From NCBI GenBank assembly GCA_029781115.1, contig JAKOXG010000011.1, positions 1 to 64,000 on the forward strand: a stretch of DNA of 64,000 nucleotides, in the 5' to 3' direction. Below, one piece after another: positions 8,796-17,516 of the stretch (position 1 is the stretch's first letter; the number at the start of each line of letters is the position of its first letter). Origin of the DNA: Candidatus Cloacimonadota bacterium (GTDB taxonomy: Bacteria; Cloacimonadota; Cloacimonadia; Cloacimonadales; Cloacimonadaceae). Position numbers and translations under genes: made by a program. A model generated the notes under the pieces. It did not search any database, had not been told where the DNA came from, and saw only the letters and a program-made list of their open reading frames with translations.

Positions 8796-10160
8796 ATGCG
8801 CAAGACAATCATCCCCTTGGTCCTGTTCGGTCTTATTGCCTTTGGCTGTGGTGTGCTGAACTTCGATCAAACTGAAACTACACCTGATGCTCCCAGGCCT
8901 TTGCAACCCCAGACGCCTGCCGAAGAAACCACGGAGCAGGTAGTACCGGCTGAGGTCACTACCCCTCAAGAACCCGAGATTCAGTCCACCCCAGTCGATG
9001 TGACCCAATTTGCCGCTTCCAACAACGCTTTTGCCTTTGATATCTACAATCAGGCAGCTGCCAATAATCCAGATAACAACCTGTTCTTCTCACCTTACAG
9101 CATTTACACTGCTTTGGGTATGACCTATGCGGGCGCCAAAAGAGATACCGAAGAGCAGATGCGAAATGCTCTCTACTTTGCTGAGGATGCTGTGAGCCAA
9201 CACGCCGCCTTCATGGATATGTCCCGCAAACTCAACAAGATAGGCCAGCGTGACAAGGCGCAATTGAGCGTGGCAAATGGCGTCTTCCAGGCTAAGCTGC
9301 ATGAAAAGGCGCTGCTGCCCGAGTATCAGAATATCCTCAAGAAATACTATGCCAGCGAGATGTATTCGCTCGATTTTGCCAAGGCTAAAGAGAGTGCGGA
9401 CTATATCAACGACTGGGTCATGGAACGCACCAACAAACGCATCAAAAACATGGTGAGTGAACAGCATATCCAAAGCAGCAACAACGGCATGCTGCTGGTG
9501 AATGCCATCTTCTTCAAAGCCAACTGGCTCAAACAGTTTAACCCCAAATACACCAATGTGATGAGCTTCTATCCTGTTCCTGAAAAGGAATTTCCGGTAA
9601 ACATGATGTATGCCAGGGATGATTTTTCCTACACCGAAGTGGCAGATATGCAGGTGATCGAGCTTCCCTACGACGAAGAAGAGCTGTCTATGCTGGTGTT
9701 TTTGCCCATTAAGAGCAATGAGATACCCGAGTTTAACAACGATATCGTATTTGAAGCCATGAAACTCCTCAGGAAGCAAGATGTGAGGTTGTGGTTGCCC
9801 AGTTTCACCCTGGAACTGGAGCTGGGTGAAATCGTCGAAATGCTTGAAAACATGGGTATGACAGACGCTTTCGACGTGAGGCTTGCTGACTTCACCGGCA
9901 TTCGTGATCCCAAGGCTGGAGCTGATTTGTTTATCAAAGACATCCTCCACAAAGCCTTTATCGAGGTCAATGAAGAAGGCACAGAAGCTGCTGCTGCTAC
10001 GGCAGTTGTCATGGCTACCAAATCCACCGCCATGCCGGATGAAAAGATGCCCATCATCTTCAGAGCAGATCACCCCTTTACCTACATGATCGTGCACAGA
10101 CCCAGCCAAACCATCCTCTTTATGGGAAAGCTGAGCGACCCACCAAGAGCTGAGAAATAA
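8796..10160 (+). CDS. Lipoprotein serpin (serine protease inhibitor)
   Basis: The start at 8796 follows AAGGAG (8780-8785). It gives a signal peptide ending in a lipobox (LIAFGC, Cys18), so the 454-residue protein should be a lipoprotein with a Pro/Glu/Thr-rich linker to about residue 65. The rest is a full serpin fold, including the N-terminal NNLFFSPYSI motif. The hinge of the reactive-centre loop is ideal for an inhibitory serpin (EEGTEAAAATAVVM), and by the usual hinge-to-P1 spacing P1 is Lys and P1' Ser, predicting action on trypsin-like proteases. The C-terminal DHPFTYMIVH and LFMGKL are canonical. It has its own promoter and terminator. An upstream in-frame extension exists but would hide the signal peptide. 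Confidence 0.93.
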   Translation: MRKTIIPLVLFGLIAFGCGVLNFDQTETTPDAPRPLQPQTPAEETTEQVVPAEVTTPQEPEIQSTPVDVTQFAASNNAFAFDIYNQAAANNPDNNLFFSPYSIYTALGMTYAGAKRDTEEQMRNALYFAEDAVSQHAAFMDMSRKLNKIGQRDKAQLSVANGVFQAKLHEKALLPEYQNILKKYYASEMYSLDFAKAKESADYINDWVMERTNKRIKNMVSEQHIQSSNNGMLLVNAIFFKANWLKQFNPKYTNVMSFYPVPEKEFPVNMMYARDDFSYTEVADMQVIELPYDEEELSMLVFLPIKSNEIPEFNNDIVFEAMKLLRKQDVRLWLPSFTLELELGEIVEMLENMGMTDAFDVRLADFTGIRDPKAGADLFIKDILHKAFIEVNEEGTEAAAATAVVMATKSTAMPDEKMPIIFRADHPFTYMIVHRPSQTILFMGKLSDPPRAEK

Positions 10161-10180
10161 TAAGATACAAGCCAATCTTA

Positions 10181-10217
10181 CATCGCCCGGGCACTACCTG
10201 CTTGGGCGATGTTTTTT
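10181..10217 (+). terminator. Rho-independent terminator after the serpin gene
   Basis: Stem CATCGCCC (10181-10188) pairs with GGGCGATG (10204-10211) and is followed by six T. It lies 20 bases after the serpin stop and also faces the end of the convergent glycosyltransferase gene. Confidence 0.85.
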
Positions 10218-10244
10218 GTGGGATGAAAAGCGCAGCAGACGTCT

Positions 10245-11510
10245 TTAGAGACTGTCGATAGCCTCGGCCAAAAGCTGCACCTGCCTCTCTCTTTGCAGAT
10301 CCTCCGGGATGCTGTAGCGTCTGTTGAGGTCATATTCCCGGATCAATCTCTTGAGGCAGTGGTAGATAGAGTCTGTGGACTCCATGGCGCAGATGTAGTC
10401 CTGATCGCAGCGTCTGAGCAGTTGAGCAGCTTCGTTGTGAGCGGGAACCATGGCCAGGATGGGGGTTTGGCTTCTGAGATATTCAAATATCTTGGAGCTC
10501 AGGGTGCCCTTTGGCCCGCTGCTATTGAGGGTAAGCAGCAGCACATGAGAGCTTTGCATGGCTATCAGCGCCAACCTGTGGTCAAGTTGGGGAATAAACT
10601 GGATCAGGTCTCTTATCCTGCTTGCTTCCGCTTCCCGCGTGGCTGCCCTGAAGAAGTTACCATAGAGCTTGATGCTGGTGTTTGGCGGCAAATTGCCTTC
10701 ATCACGCAGCCGCGCTACGGCTTCATAAAACTTTGCCAAAGAGCGGCGAGCATAGATGCTGCCGAAGTAAGCGAGCACAAAGCCATCATCCTTGTCGGGT
10801 TCTGGCAGATCGACAAAATCCTCTTCATCCCAGCCGTTGTAGATGGTGACGCACTTCTCGGCCAAATGCTCCCCAAACGCCGCACACAGGTCATCACCTA
10901 TGCCTTGGGTCGCAGTCGCAATCAGGCTGGCATGTTTGTAGAGCTTCTTCTCCCAATGGCGGTTCAAAGCCTTTTGCCAGGCGAAGTTATGCGTCTCATA
11001 ATCTGTAAGCAGCGTCCAGTAGTCCCTCAAATCCAGCACCAAAGGCAGGCCACTGATCTTGGAGAGATGGTAGGCGCCCAGACCCGCCGAGAAGGGGCCC
11101 ATGGAGATGTAGATCAGGTCATACTCGTTTTCTCTGAGGGCTTTTTTGCCGGTCTGGATCAGGAAAGGAACCCAGCCTATCTTGTTGTCTATAGGCCAGA
11201 TACCCCTGAACATGGATTTTATGCTCTCGGGCGTATCCAGATAGAGCTTGGAAACATGCGGTCTATCCTTGGGACGCAGGGTCTTGATGACAGCCATAGG
11301 GTCCATGGAGTGGGTTCTGTAGAGCTTGCGTTCCTGCTGCTGCTTGGCCAAGCTTTCATCGCGGTAAAGGTATTCGAGGTCGGAAGGCGTGACGACGTCT
11401 ATGCTGAAGCCGCGCTGGGTCAGATATTTAACCGTCTTCAGGTTTCTGAGCACAGCCGGCCCGCCCATGGGGGGGTAGAAATAACTGATGTAGAGAATGC
11501 GCTTACTCAT
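10245..11510 (-). CDS. GT4-type glycosyltransferase
   Basis: This 421-residue protein is a GT-B fold transferase of the group 1/GT4 type. The N-terminal ILYISYFYPPMGGPA matches the acceptor-domain start, with a glycine-rich loop. The donor domain begins near VLAYFGSIY, and the C-terminal SSKIFEYLRSQTPILA corresponds to the conserved Glu-containing nucleotide-sugar site. It would transfer a sugar at the cytoplasmic face in surface polysaccharide synthesis; the sugar is not predictable. It follows a second glycosyltransferase by three bases, so the two form an operon, downstream of a Wzi-like outer membrane protein. That context supports a capsule or exopolysaccharide role. Confidence 0.88.
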   Translation of the reverse strand: MSKRILYISYFYPPMGGPAVLRNLKTVKYLTQRGFSIDVVTPSDLEYLYRDESLAKQQQERKLYRTHSMDPMAVIKTLRPKDRPHVSKLYLDTPESIKSMFRGIWPIDNKIGWVPFLIQTGKKALRENEYDLIYISMGPFSAGLGAYHLSKISGLPLVLDLRDYWTLLTDYETHNFAWQKALNRHWEKKLYKHASLIATATQGIGDDLCAAFGEHLAEKCVTIYNGWDEEDFVDLPEPDKDDGFVLAYFGSIYARRSLAKFYEAVARLRDEGNLPPNTSIKLYGNFFRAATREAEASRIRDLIQFIPQLDHRLALIAMQSSHVLLLTLNSSGPKGTLSSKIFEYLRSQTPILAMVPAHNEAAQLLRRCDQDYICAMESTDSIYHCLKRLIREYDLNRRYSIPEDLQRERQVQLLAEAIDSL

Positions 11511-11513
11511 GGC

Positions 11514-12647
11514 TTAACTGATTATGAATGCGTGGATTAGTTCGATTAGGGTGTCTTCCTGAGCTTCCCAATTGTAGCGTGAATCTATCAGTTGCAAGGC
11601 TCTTTCCTGCATGGCAGCATACTCGGCTTCGGGCAGCTCCAGCAGCTTGCGTGCTGCCTTGGCCATGGAGGTGGGGTTATATTCACAGACAGAGCCAACT
11701 TCGTTCTTTTCGATCAGCTCTTTCATCAGCGTGCTTTTGGTGGAAAGCACGGGTAAACCGGCGGCTAAATACTCCAATACTTTGAGGGGCAAGGCTCTTC
11801 TCATGCGCTTCCTACGGGAATCAAACGTCCACAATCCCACCTTGCAGCGCTTGAGCAGAAGGCCTATCTTTTCCGCGGGGATCCATTCCTGATAGTAGAT
11901 GATGCCTTGCAGGTTCAGCGAGGTAACTTTGGCATTGAACTCACTCTCGTCTGCGGGGTTTTGAAACCTGCCCACGAGCAGGACTTTCAGGCTTGGATAG
12001 TGTTTTCGGAGCAATGCCGTCATCTGCAGGATGTGAAAGAGACCGCGTCCACGCGTGAGCCCGCCGATATAGATCAGGTCAAAATTGGTTTCGCAGATCA
12101 CTTCCAGATCTGCGGGGACGTCGCAATCATAATCCCAGACACTGCGCACGGGGTAATTGGGCAGCACCAGAGTGGGCTTCCTGTATCTGGAAGGAAGTGC
12201 GGCTGCCAAGACCTCGGCACTCACGCCGATGGCAGCATCAGTAAAGGAATTGAGGTAGTTTTCCCCCAGCCGATAAAGCCCTTTCATGATCAGCGAGAAG
12301 GGGAAGCTGAAGCGCTCGCCAAAAGCTTCGGCATAAAACTCATGAACATCCACAAGCAGAGCGCACTTCAGGCGCTTCTTGAGCAATATCCCCACCAATA
12401 CCGTGAGCGGCTCCACACAGATCACCATGTCCGGCTTGATCCTCAAGGCAGCATTATGTAAATGACGCAGAGTAGACCAAGAGTTTTCTCCCTCCACCAC
12501 AATCTGGTAGGGATTGGTGCTCTGCTGCTGTATGCCATATGGGCACAGCAGATACACTTGGCTGACCTTGGCCAAGCTGCGCCCCAGTTTGTAGTAGAGG
12601 CGCACGTCTTTGCTCTTGTGAGCGTTGGTGAGTATGCAGATTTTCAT
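11514..12647 (-). CDS. GT4-type glycosyltransferase
   Basis: This 377-residue glycosyltransferase starts MKICILTNAH; an ATG four codons upstream is less typical for the family. Donor-domain features are LIYIGGLTRGRG and PLKVLEYLAAGLPVLST, which includes the conserved E-x7-E-like region of GT4 enzymes. The first domain has LLVDVHEFYAE. Its product and the next gene's product probably act in the same polysaccharide pathway. It is separated by about 120 bases from the small membrane protein upstream, with no clear terminator between, so read-through from the envelope cluster is possible. Confidence 0.88.
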   Translation of the reverse strand: MKICILTNAHKSKDVRLYYKLGRSLAKVSQVYLLCPYGIQQQSTNPYQIVVEGENSWSTLRHLHNAALRIKPDMVICVEPLTVLVGILLKKRLKCALLVDVHEFYAEAFGERFSFPFSLIMKGLYRLGENYLNSFTDAAIGVSAEVLAAALPSRYRKPTLVLPNYPVRSVWDYDCDVPADLEVICETNFDLIYIGGLTRGRGLFHILQMTALLRKHYPSLKVLLVGRFQNPADESEFNAKVTSLNLQGIIYYQEWIPAEKIGLLLKRCKVGLWTFDSRRKRMRRALPLKVLEYLAAGLPVLSTKSTLMKELIEKNEVGSVCEYNPTSMAKAARKLLELPEAEYAAMQERALQLIDSRYNWEAQEDTLIELIHAFIIS

Positions 12648-12770
12648 GGTGAATACCATCTTTGAAATAGGGACACTTTGTCAATATATTTAAGCATTAC
12701 GCCCTAAATCGCAGTGGGATATAGCTCCTTTTATGACCTTTCGATAGCGACCCCGTAAAGCGCCTTACCC

Positions 12771-13169
12771 CTAATAAAGCCTCAAGGTGGCACGGTATGG
12801 CCTCTCACCTTCCTTGATGGCGCGGGTCACTTCGTCCAGGGTCTGGCTTCTTATTCCCTTGCTCTTGGCTTTTAAGGTGATCTCAAAGAGTTTGCTGGCG
12901 ATCTCCTCATCCTGCTCATCGCTGATCTTGGCCAACAGCTTCACACTTCTATCCCGGGAATCCTTATTCTCTATATCAAAGGATATCTTCACGTAGTTGC
13001 TGCCAAATTCATCGATATTCACGCTGTGCACGATGACTTTCTCCTGCATCTTGGTGCGGTTGCAACTGCGCAACCAAAGGCCAAACAGTGCCATCAGAAC
13101 CACCACCAAGACCACTGACTGCTTGAGCTTGTGCTTTCTGGGAAAGGGAAGTCTGTCTATACTGAGCAT
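12771..13169 (-). CDS. Small single-pass membrane protein, unknown function
   Basis: I do not recognise a family for this 132-residue protein. Residues about 15-34 form one hydrophobic segment after a basic N-terminus (PRKHKLK), so most of the protein should be periplasmic. The soluble part (IVHSVNIDEFG, VKISFDIENKDS) looks like a small beta sandwich, similar in style to late-embryogenesis-like/CARDB accessory domains, but this is only an impression. It starts four bases after the Wzi-like gene and likely shares its mRNA, suggesting an envelope role. Confidence 0.7.
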   Translation of the reverse strand: MLSIDRLPFPRKHKLKQSVVLVVVLMALFGLWLRSCNRTKMQEKVIVHSVNIDEFGSNYVKISFDIENKDSRDRSVKLLAKISDEQDEEIASKLFEITLKAKSKGIRSQTLDEVTRAIKEGERPYRATLRLY

Positions 13170-13172
13170 ATT

Positions 13173-14681
13173 TCAATACCAGGCCTGCCATCCCGCAAAG
13201 AGCTTGTGCTTGTGTTTGGCGCTGTCTTTGTAGGAATGGCCTATATAAAAGTTATGATGGGCAAAGGGACCTATCTTCAGGATGTGATCCCAGGAAAAGG
13301 TGTCCTGCCTCACGCCTGCAAACCACTTGGTTTCTGCATCAAAGAAGATGTCCGGCGTGAAGTAGTCCTGATAGTTTTGCTGCCAAGAGCTGCCTTCGGA
13401 GCCTTGACGCATGAAGCTTGCACGACCCGTCCAACTGAGCTTTTCAGGCAAAGGCAGGCTGATTTCCAAGCTGCCTTTCACCAGGTTTGACCCATCTTGA
13501 TAGCCCAAAGGACATCCGTCATGCGAATACATGGTATGGTTTTGATAGTGGGTATAAGTCCAGGGACGCACCGCGGTGATCTCAACGGCAACCCTGCTCT
13601 TTTCCGAGTGTTGGTAGGCAAAGCCGCTCTGCACCGCCCATTTATTGCCCCACCAGGAGCTGAGCAGCTTGTCGTAGCTCATCTCGTCTATGGCACCCGT
13701 GCACCAATAGTTCAAACGCCGGCTCAATTGCGCTTCCACACCCGCATAGATGAGCACGTTGTCTCTATCGTGCTGGTTATGCTCGGTCACGCGCCAGAAG
13801 GTATGCGGCAGGAAGTAATTGATGTCCACGCCTCTGTGTCCATAGATAATCAGCTCGCCGCCAAAGACCTTAAGGTCACGTGTCAGCCTCCAGGAAACCT
13901 CGTGCAAAGCCAGGTATTTATCCACAAATCCCTGGTCTGCAAGCTTGCTGAGGCTGTAGGTGGTATCCGCAACCAGAGAGCCATGCAGAAAGCTCATGCC
14001 AAAGGCGCCAAAGAGCACCTCCGCACGCAGCTGGCCATAGTCGTTGACCTGATCCGAGAGCACGATGGAAGAGCTGATGTTGTTGCCGATCTGCGCTCTG
14101 CCTCTGCCGATGCTCAGGTTCAGATGCGAATCCGTGTAGCCCAGCTCGGCGTTCAATTTGTCTATCCTCGTTTGCGTGGGAGTATGCGTGAAATAGCCAT
14201 TGATGAGCGGGGAATATTGCTCTGCATCATCCCTGTTGTTCATAAAAGCGCCATTCCACCACAGCGCATTGGCATAAAAGTGACGGTTTACCCGATTGAT
14301 AAACCTCACACCCTTCCAGAGAAAGCCATAGTTTGTATCCTCTTCCCAGCGGTGATCGTAGCCACCCACGAAGTTAAGCTCCGAGCGCAGGTTCACCTTG
14401 TTATCCGCAAAGTTATATTGCATCATGGCATAGCGAGGTGGCGAGTCTCTGAAGAGGTCTACGACCGCATCGCCAAACTTGGCTCCACTTTGGAAGGGAT
14501 GAGATAGGCCAACAGGCCCGCTGATCGGCTCGGCATCCAGGAAAGGATTGGCCTCCAAGAGGCAACTGGGCAAGATTTGCGACCTGACATCCGGCAGGAA
14601 GGCACTGTCAAAATCGACAGCCCCCAACACCGCAACGGCGCAGGTGAATAATATAATCAGGTTATAAGTTCGTGACATCAT
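13173..14681 (-). CDS. Wzi-like capsule assembly outer membrane beta-barrel
   Basis: The 502-residue protein has a Sec signal peptide (MMSRTYNLIILFTCAVAVLGA). Many alternating amphipathic, aromatic-rich strands follow, typical of an outer membrane barrel. The pattern, including GRGRAQIGN, LHEVSWRLTRDLKVFGGE and a central W-rich region, fits the capsule assembly Wzi family, and the chain ends in an aromatic residue (GWQAWY) as barrel proteins do. Wzi is a surface lectin that anchors capsule polysaccharide. Its start overlaps the AMIN-like gene's stop by four bases (ATGA), so they are translationally coupled. Two glycosyltransferases downstream support a capsule or exopolysaccharide locus. Confidence 0.8.
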   Translation of the reverse strand: MMSRTYNLIILFTCAVAVLGAVDFDSAFLPDVRSQILPSCLLEANPFLDAEPISGPVGLSHPFQSGAKFGDAVVDLFRDSPPRYAMMQYNFADNKVNLRSELNFVGGYDHRWEEDTNYGFLWKGVRFINRVNRHFYANALWWNGAFMNNRDDAEQYSPLINGYFTHTPTQTRIDKLNAELGYTDSHLNLSIGRGRAQIGNNISSSIVLSDQVNDYGQLRAEVLFGAFGMSFLHGSLVADTTYSLSKLADQGFVDKYLALHEVSWRLTRDLKVFGGELIIYGHRGVDINYFLPHTFWRVTEHNQHDRDNVLIYAGVEAQLSRRLNYWCTGAIDEMSYDKLLSSWWGNKWAVQSGFAYQHSEKSRVAVEITAVRPWTYTHYQNHTMYSHDGCPLGYQDGSNLVKGSLEISLPLPEKLSWTGRASFMRQGSEGSSWQQNYQDYFTPDIFFDAETKWFAGVRQDTFSWDHILKIGPFAHHNFYIGHSYKDSAKHKHKLFAGWQAWY

Positions 14682-15514
14682 GGTTGGTTATGCTCTATAA
14701 GTTGTTTTACAGTGGATTCAGGCACGTTCAGTTCGGCGGCAATCTCGGCAACAGTCCAGCCCTGATCTGCCAGCAACTTTGCCATTTTACTCAATACGGG
14801 GCTCACCTGCTCAAGTGGTTCCGGCTCCGGAGCCTTCTGCTCAGTAACCACTTTATAATCATAGGACTTGGGCTTTCTTCTAAAGACCAATATCAGCAGG
14901 ACAAGCACGACCAAGACGGCTGCGGCTATGATCAGCCATAAGATGGGGAAAGGCTTGGCTGCCCCGCTTTTTGGTGCTTCCAGGGGTATGATGGTATCTT
15001 GCTGAGCGACTACTGCGGTGGATTCCGGTTCTGTCGTCTCTGCGTGTGTGCTGACGGTATCCGCCACTTGCACGGCTGCTTTGGGTCTGACCGGCCTGCT
15101 TTGGGGCAATCTGACCCTGGGTGCAGGCTGTTCGATAAACTCCAGCATCAGATACACCCTTCTACCCAGCTTGTAGTCTGAATAGTTACAGCTTCTCATG
15201 GTGCGTATTTCCACCACGGCGCTGCCATCTTCTTCGGTGGAAGTGATACGGTCAATCACCGGACTCAAGCGGACATAATCCGGCACCAAAGCCTGATTTT
15301 CCACGCCGATAAACACCACCTTGAAGCTCTTGTTATCTTCGCCCACGCTCACCATGTAAGGGTTTGACTCGCTGAGGGTAAAGGTGATTTTGCTTTCCCT
15401 TCGCCCTGCATCCGAAGCCTTAATCTCGGTGAGCTGAACGGCTGCCAACCGGCAAAACAAGAGCCCCAGCAGCACCAGCGTCAAATAGCGCTTTGTAGCA
15501 AGATTCATCCTCAA
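14678..15514 (-). CDS. AMIN-like periplasmic domain, TM segment and C-terminal HTH
   Basis: The 278-residue protein has an unusual architecture. A signal peptide or anchor (LTLVLLGLLFCRLAAV) is followed by an AMIN-like beta domain at about 25-125 (VQLTEIKASDAG, VYLMLEF). A Pro/Thr-rich linker leads to one TM helix at about 188-210 (ILWLIIAAAVLVVLVLLILV). A C-terminal cytoplasmic helix-turn-helix follows (LADQGWTVAEIAAELNVPESTVKQLI). AMIN domains in AmiC or PilQ bind the cell wall or localise secretins. The HTH resembles sigma-70 region 4 or DUF6115 types and could be a protein-interaction module rather than DNA-binding. The gene sits between a PP2C phosphatase and a Wzi-like barrel, overlapping the latter. 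It may be a transmembrane sensor of envelope state; that is inference. Confidence 0.7.
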   Translation of the reverse strand: MRMNLATKRYLTLVLLGLLFCRLAAVQLTEIKASDAGRRESKITFTLSESNPYMVSVGEDNKSFKVVFIGVENQALVPDYVRLSPVIDRITSTEEDGSAVVEIRTMRSCNYSDYKLGRRVYLMLEFIEQPAPRVRLPQSRPVRPKAAVQVADTVSTHAETTEPESTAVVAQQDTIIPLEAPKSGAAKPFPILWLIIAAAVLVVLVLLILVFRRKPKSYDYKVVTEQKAPEPEPLEQVSPVLSKMAKLLADQGWTVAEIAAELNVPESTVKQLIEHNQP

Positions 15515-15518
15515 AACC

Positions 15519-16973
15519 TCATTGACTGGCAGCTTTCTTCACGATCAGTGCGGCACCAGCCTTTTGAGTGTGATTGTTGAGACTGTTTCCGATTCTCCTA
15601 AAGTCATATTCTCCATCGGGATAGACGGATATCCAGAGCTGTTTGGCTGCTTCCAAGCTCGCCGAATCCAAGGCTGAGCCTGTCGATGCATAGATAGCGC
15701 CCAAATTGGCTGGATTTTGGAAGCCTTTACTGCCGGCCATCGCTGCGGCAAGCGTGATCAGATACTCAAGCTGTTCGGCATTGATATTCTGCACATTGGC
15801 CAAGTTGTTGTAAGCCAGATAGATGGTCTGAGAAGTAAAGATCACACTGCGTCCCTGCGCTGCATCGTTGTAAAACATCACTCTGCTGGGCAGACGCGAG
15901 TTTTGGCTTCTCAATCTATCCAGGAAGTCCTGATAACGGCTCATCGCATCCTTGGCTGCAAGCTTGCTGGAAAGCTCTTTTTCCAAGCCTGCACTCACCG
16001 CTACCGGCTTCTCTGCCGGTTCCTTTGCTTCCTGATCCTGCTTTTCCTGCTGCTCTGCCACCTCTGGAGCTGCGACTTCTTTGGGGCCGCGTATCTTCTT
16101 GCAAGTCTTGGGGATCATCACCAAAAGATAGACCAGCAAAATCACCATCAGGGCAGGCATGATGTATTTCTTGATTTCAAAAGAAGGACGGTTGGACACT
16201 TCAAAGCTTTCATCTTCAAAAGTTTTCATGCTGGCACCATGCAGGATTTTGATGATCTGGATGCTGATGTCATCCAAGCTGCCACGCTGCCTGGCTACAT
16301 CCACGAGGTTGTGAGCCGCCACCTGAGGGCTTTCGGTAAGATGTCCCAACAGCTCCTCATCCTGCACGTATTCGGTCAAACCGTCGGTGCAAAGCATGAA
16401 CACATCATCCTGATAGAGCATGTGCGGGCCGGAAATCTCCGGGTCTCCGATATTCTGCCCCAAAGCCTTGCTCAGCTTGCCACGGAGCGGATGCTCACGT
16501 GCTTCTTCCAGCGTGATAACACCCGTATCCACAAGGTATTGCACCTCAGAATGATCCCGCGTGAGCCTGGTGATGGCATCATCGCGCACCAAGTAGAGAC
16601 GGCTATTGCCCAAATGAGCATACCAAAACTGGTTATCCCGCATCATGAGCATCACCAGCGTGCTACCCATACCGGCAAATGCCGGATTTTCATTGACCGC
16701 TTCCATGAGCTTCTGCTGGGCATACTCAATCGCCTGAGCGATGATCATGTTTTCTTCGGTGGGGATGTGGTATTTGCCGATGTAAGACTGCACCGCCTCC
16801 ACCGCAATGCGGGCGGCAATTTCACCACTGTTATCACCACCCATGCCATCACAAACGATGAACAAAGTGCCGTATTCACCATCGTAACGGCCAAAATAGT
16901 CCTCGTTTTTCTCCTGTCCGGGCTGACGCCCGATGTCTGAAAGGTTACCCACGTCGATGTGTGTGTCTTTCAT
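15519..16973 (-). CDS. PP2C-type Ser/Thr phosphatase with TM and extracytoplasmic domain
   Basis: Residues 1-245 form a complete PPM/PP2C catalytic domain: SDIGRQ..KNEDYF, FIVCDGMGGD (metal Asp), GMGSTLVML, AHLGNSRLYL, RDHS, LSKALG, CTDGLTEYV and DDISI. A TM helix lies near 272-290 (YIMPALMVILLVYLLVMI). A charged stretch follows, then a ~180-residue domain outside the membrane that I do not recognise. Such phosphatases reverse Ser/Thr phosphorylation by Hanks-type kinases; no kinase gene is in this window. It is the first gene of the cluster running to 12771 and starts four bases before the AMIN/HTH gene. Confidence 0.9.
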   Translation of the reverse strand: MKDTHIDVGNLSDIGRQPGQEKNEDYFGRYDGEYGTLFIVCDGMGGDNSGEIAARIAVEAVQSYIGKYHIPTEENMIIAQAIEYAQQKLMEAVNENPAFAGMGSTLVMLMMRDNQFWYAHLGNSRLYLVRDDAITRLTRDHSEVQYLVDTGVITLEEAREHPLRGKLSKALGQNIGDPEISGPHMLYQDDVFMLCTDGLTEYVQDEELLGHLTESPQVAAHNLVDVARQRGSLDDISIQIIKILHGASMKTFEDESFEVSNRPSFEIKKYIMPALMVILLVYLLVMIPKTCKKIRGPKEVAAPEVAEQQEKQDQEAKEPAEKPVAVSAGLEKELSSKLAAKDAMSRYQDFLDRLRSQNSRLPSRVMFYNDAAQGRSVIFTSQTIYLAYNNLANVQNINAEQLEYLITLAAAMAGSKGFQNPANLGAIYASTGSALDSASLEAAKQLWISVYPDGEYDFRRIGNSLNNHTQKAGAALIVKKAASQ

Positions 16974-17516
16974 AAAAATCTCCCGTTATCATTGCCAGTC
17001 CAACTGACAACTTTATTGTTTATAAAGGTTTACTCAGCTTTTGAAGGCTGACGCATTGGCAAAAAATACTTGTGGTTAAGACTCAGATATTAAGGGATTA
17101 TGTCAAGCTATATTTTCATTTGAGGCAGAGGAACTGACCTTTGCGGACCGACCTAAAAGCCGTTCTCACCCGTTTGCCTCCACCGATTCAGGATCTGCAT
17201 TTATCCTATCGATGCCCACTTTACCATGCAACCTAAGGCCAACACCCGCCTTGCAAGCCAGTTTAACCCACATCATTCCCAATCGATATTTGTTTCTTGA
17301 CATAAACCACATATTTTTAAAGTTAGATTCAAAAGCATTGATTAGCAGTTCTGTATCGCCTTTGTTCGCTCAGGGCGGTGCATTAATCACCCCAAGTTTC
17401 AGTGGAAGCTCAAGATACCTTCCAAGATGAGAAGCAAGACAGATGCGGCAAGAAGGAACTGCCTTGCCTGAGAGCGGATGGCTTGTGGATCAGAATATTA
17501 TAAACAAGGAGATAGA
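16974..17516. other. Divergent intergenic region, ~540 bases
   Basis: This spacer separates the PP2C gene from P5C dehydrogenase. A TTGACA box at 17297-17302 could be a -35 element, but no good -10 lies at the right distance. AAGGAG just before 17517 sets the dehydrogenase start. A 72-residue open frame at 17212-17430 lacks any supporting feature. I see no riboswitch that I can name. Confidence 0.5.

Noticed and set aside
17212-17430. 72-residue open frame and possible riboswitch before P5C dehydrogenase
   Set aside because: No recognisable riboswitch consensus; the frame lacks a ribosome-binding site and domain features.
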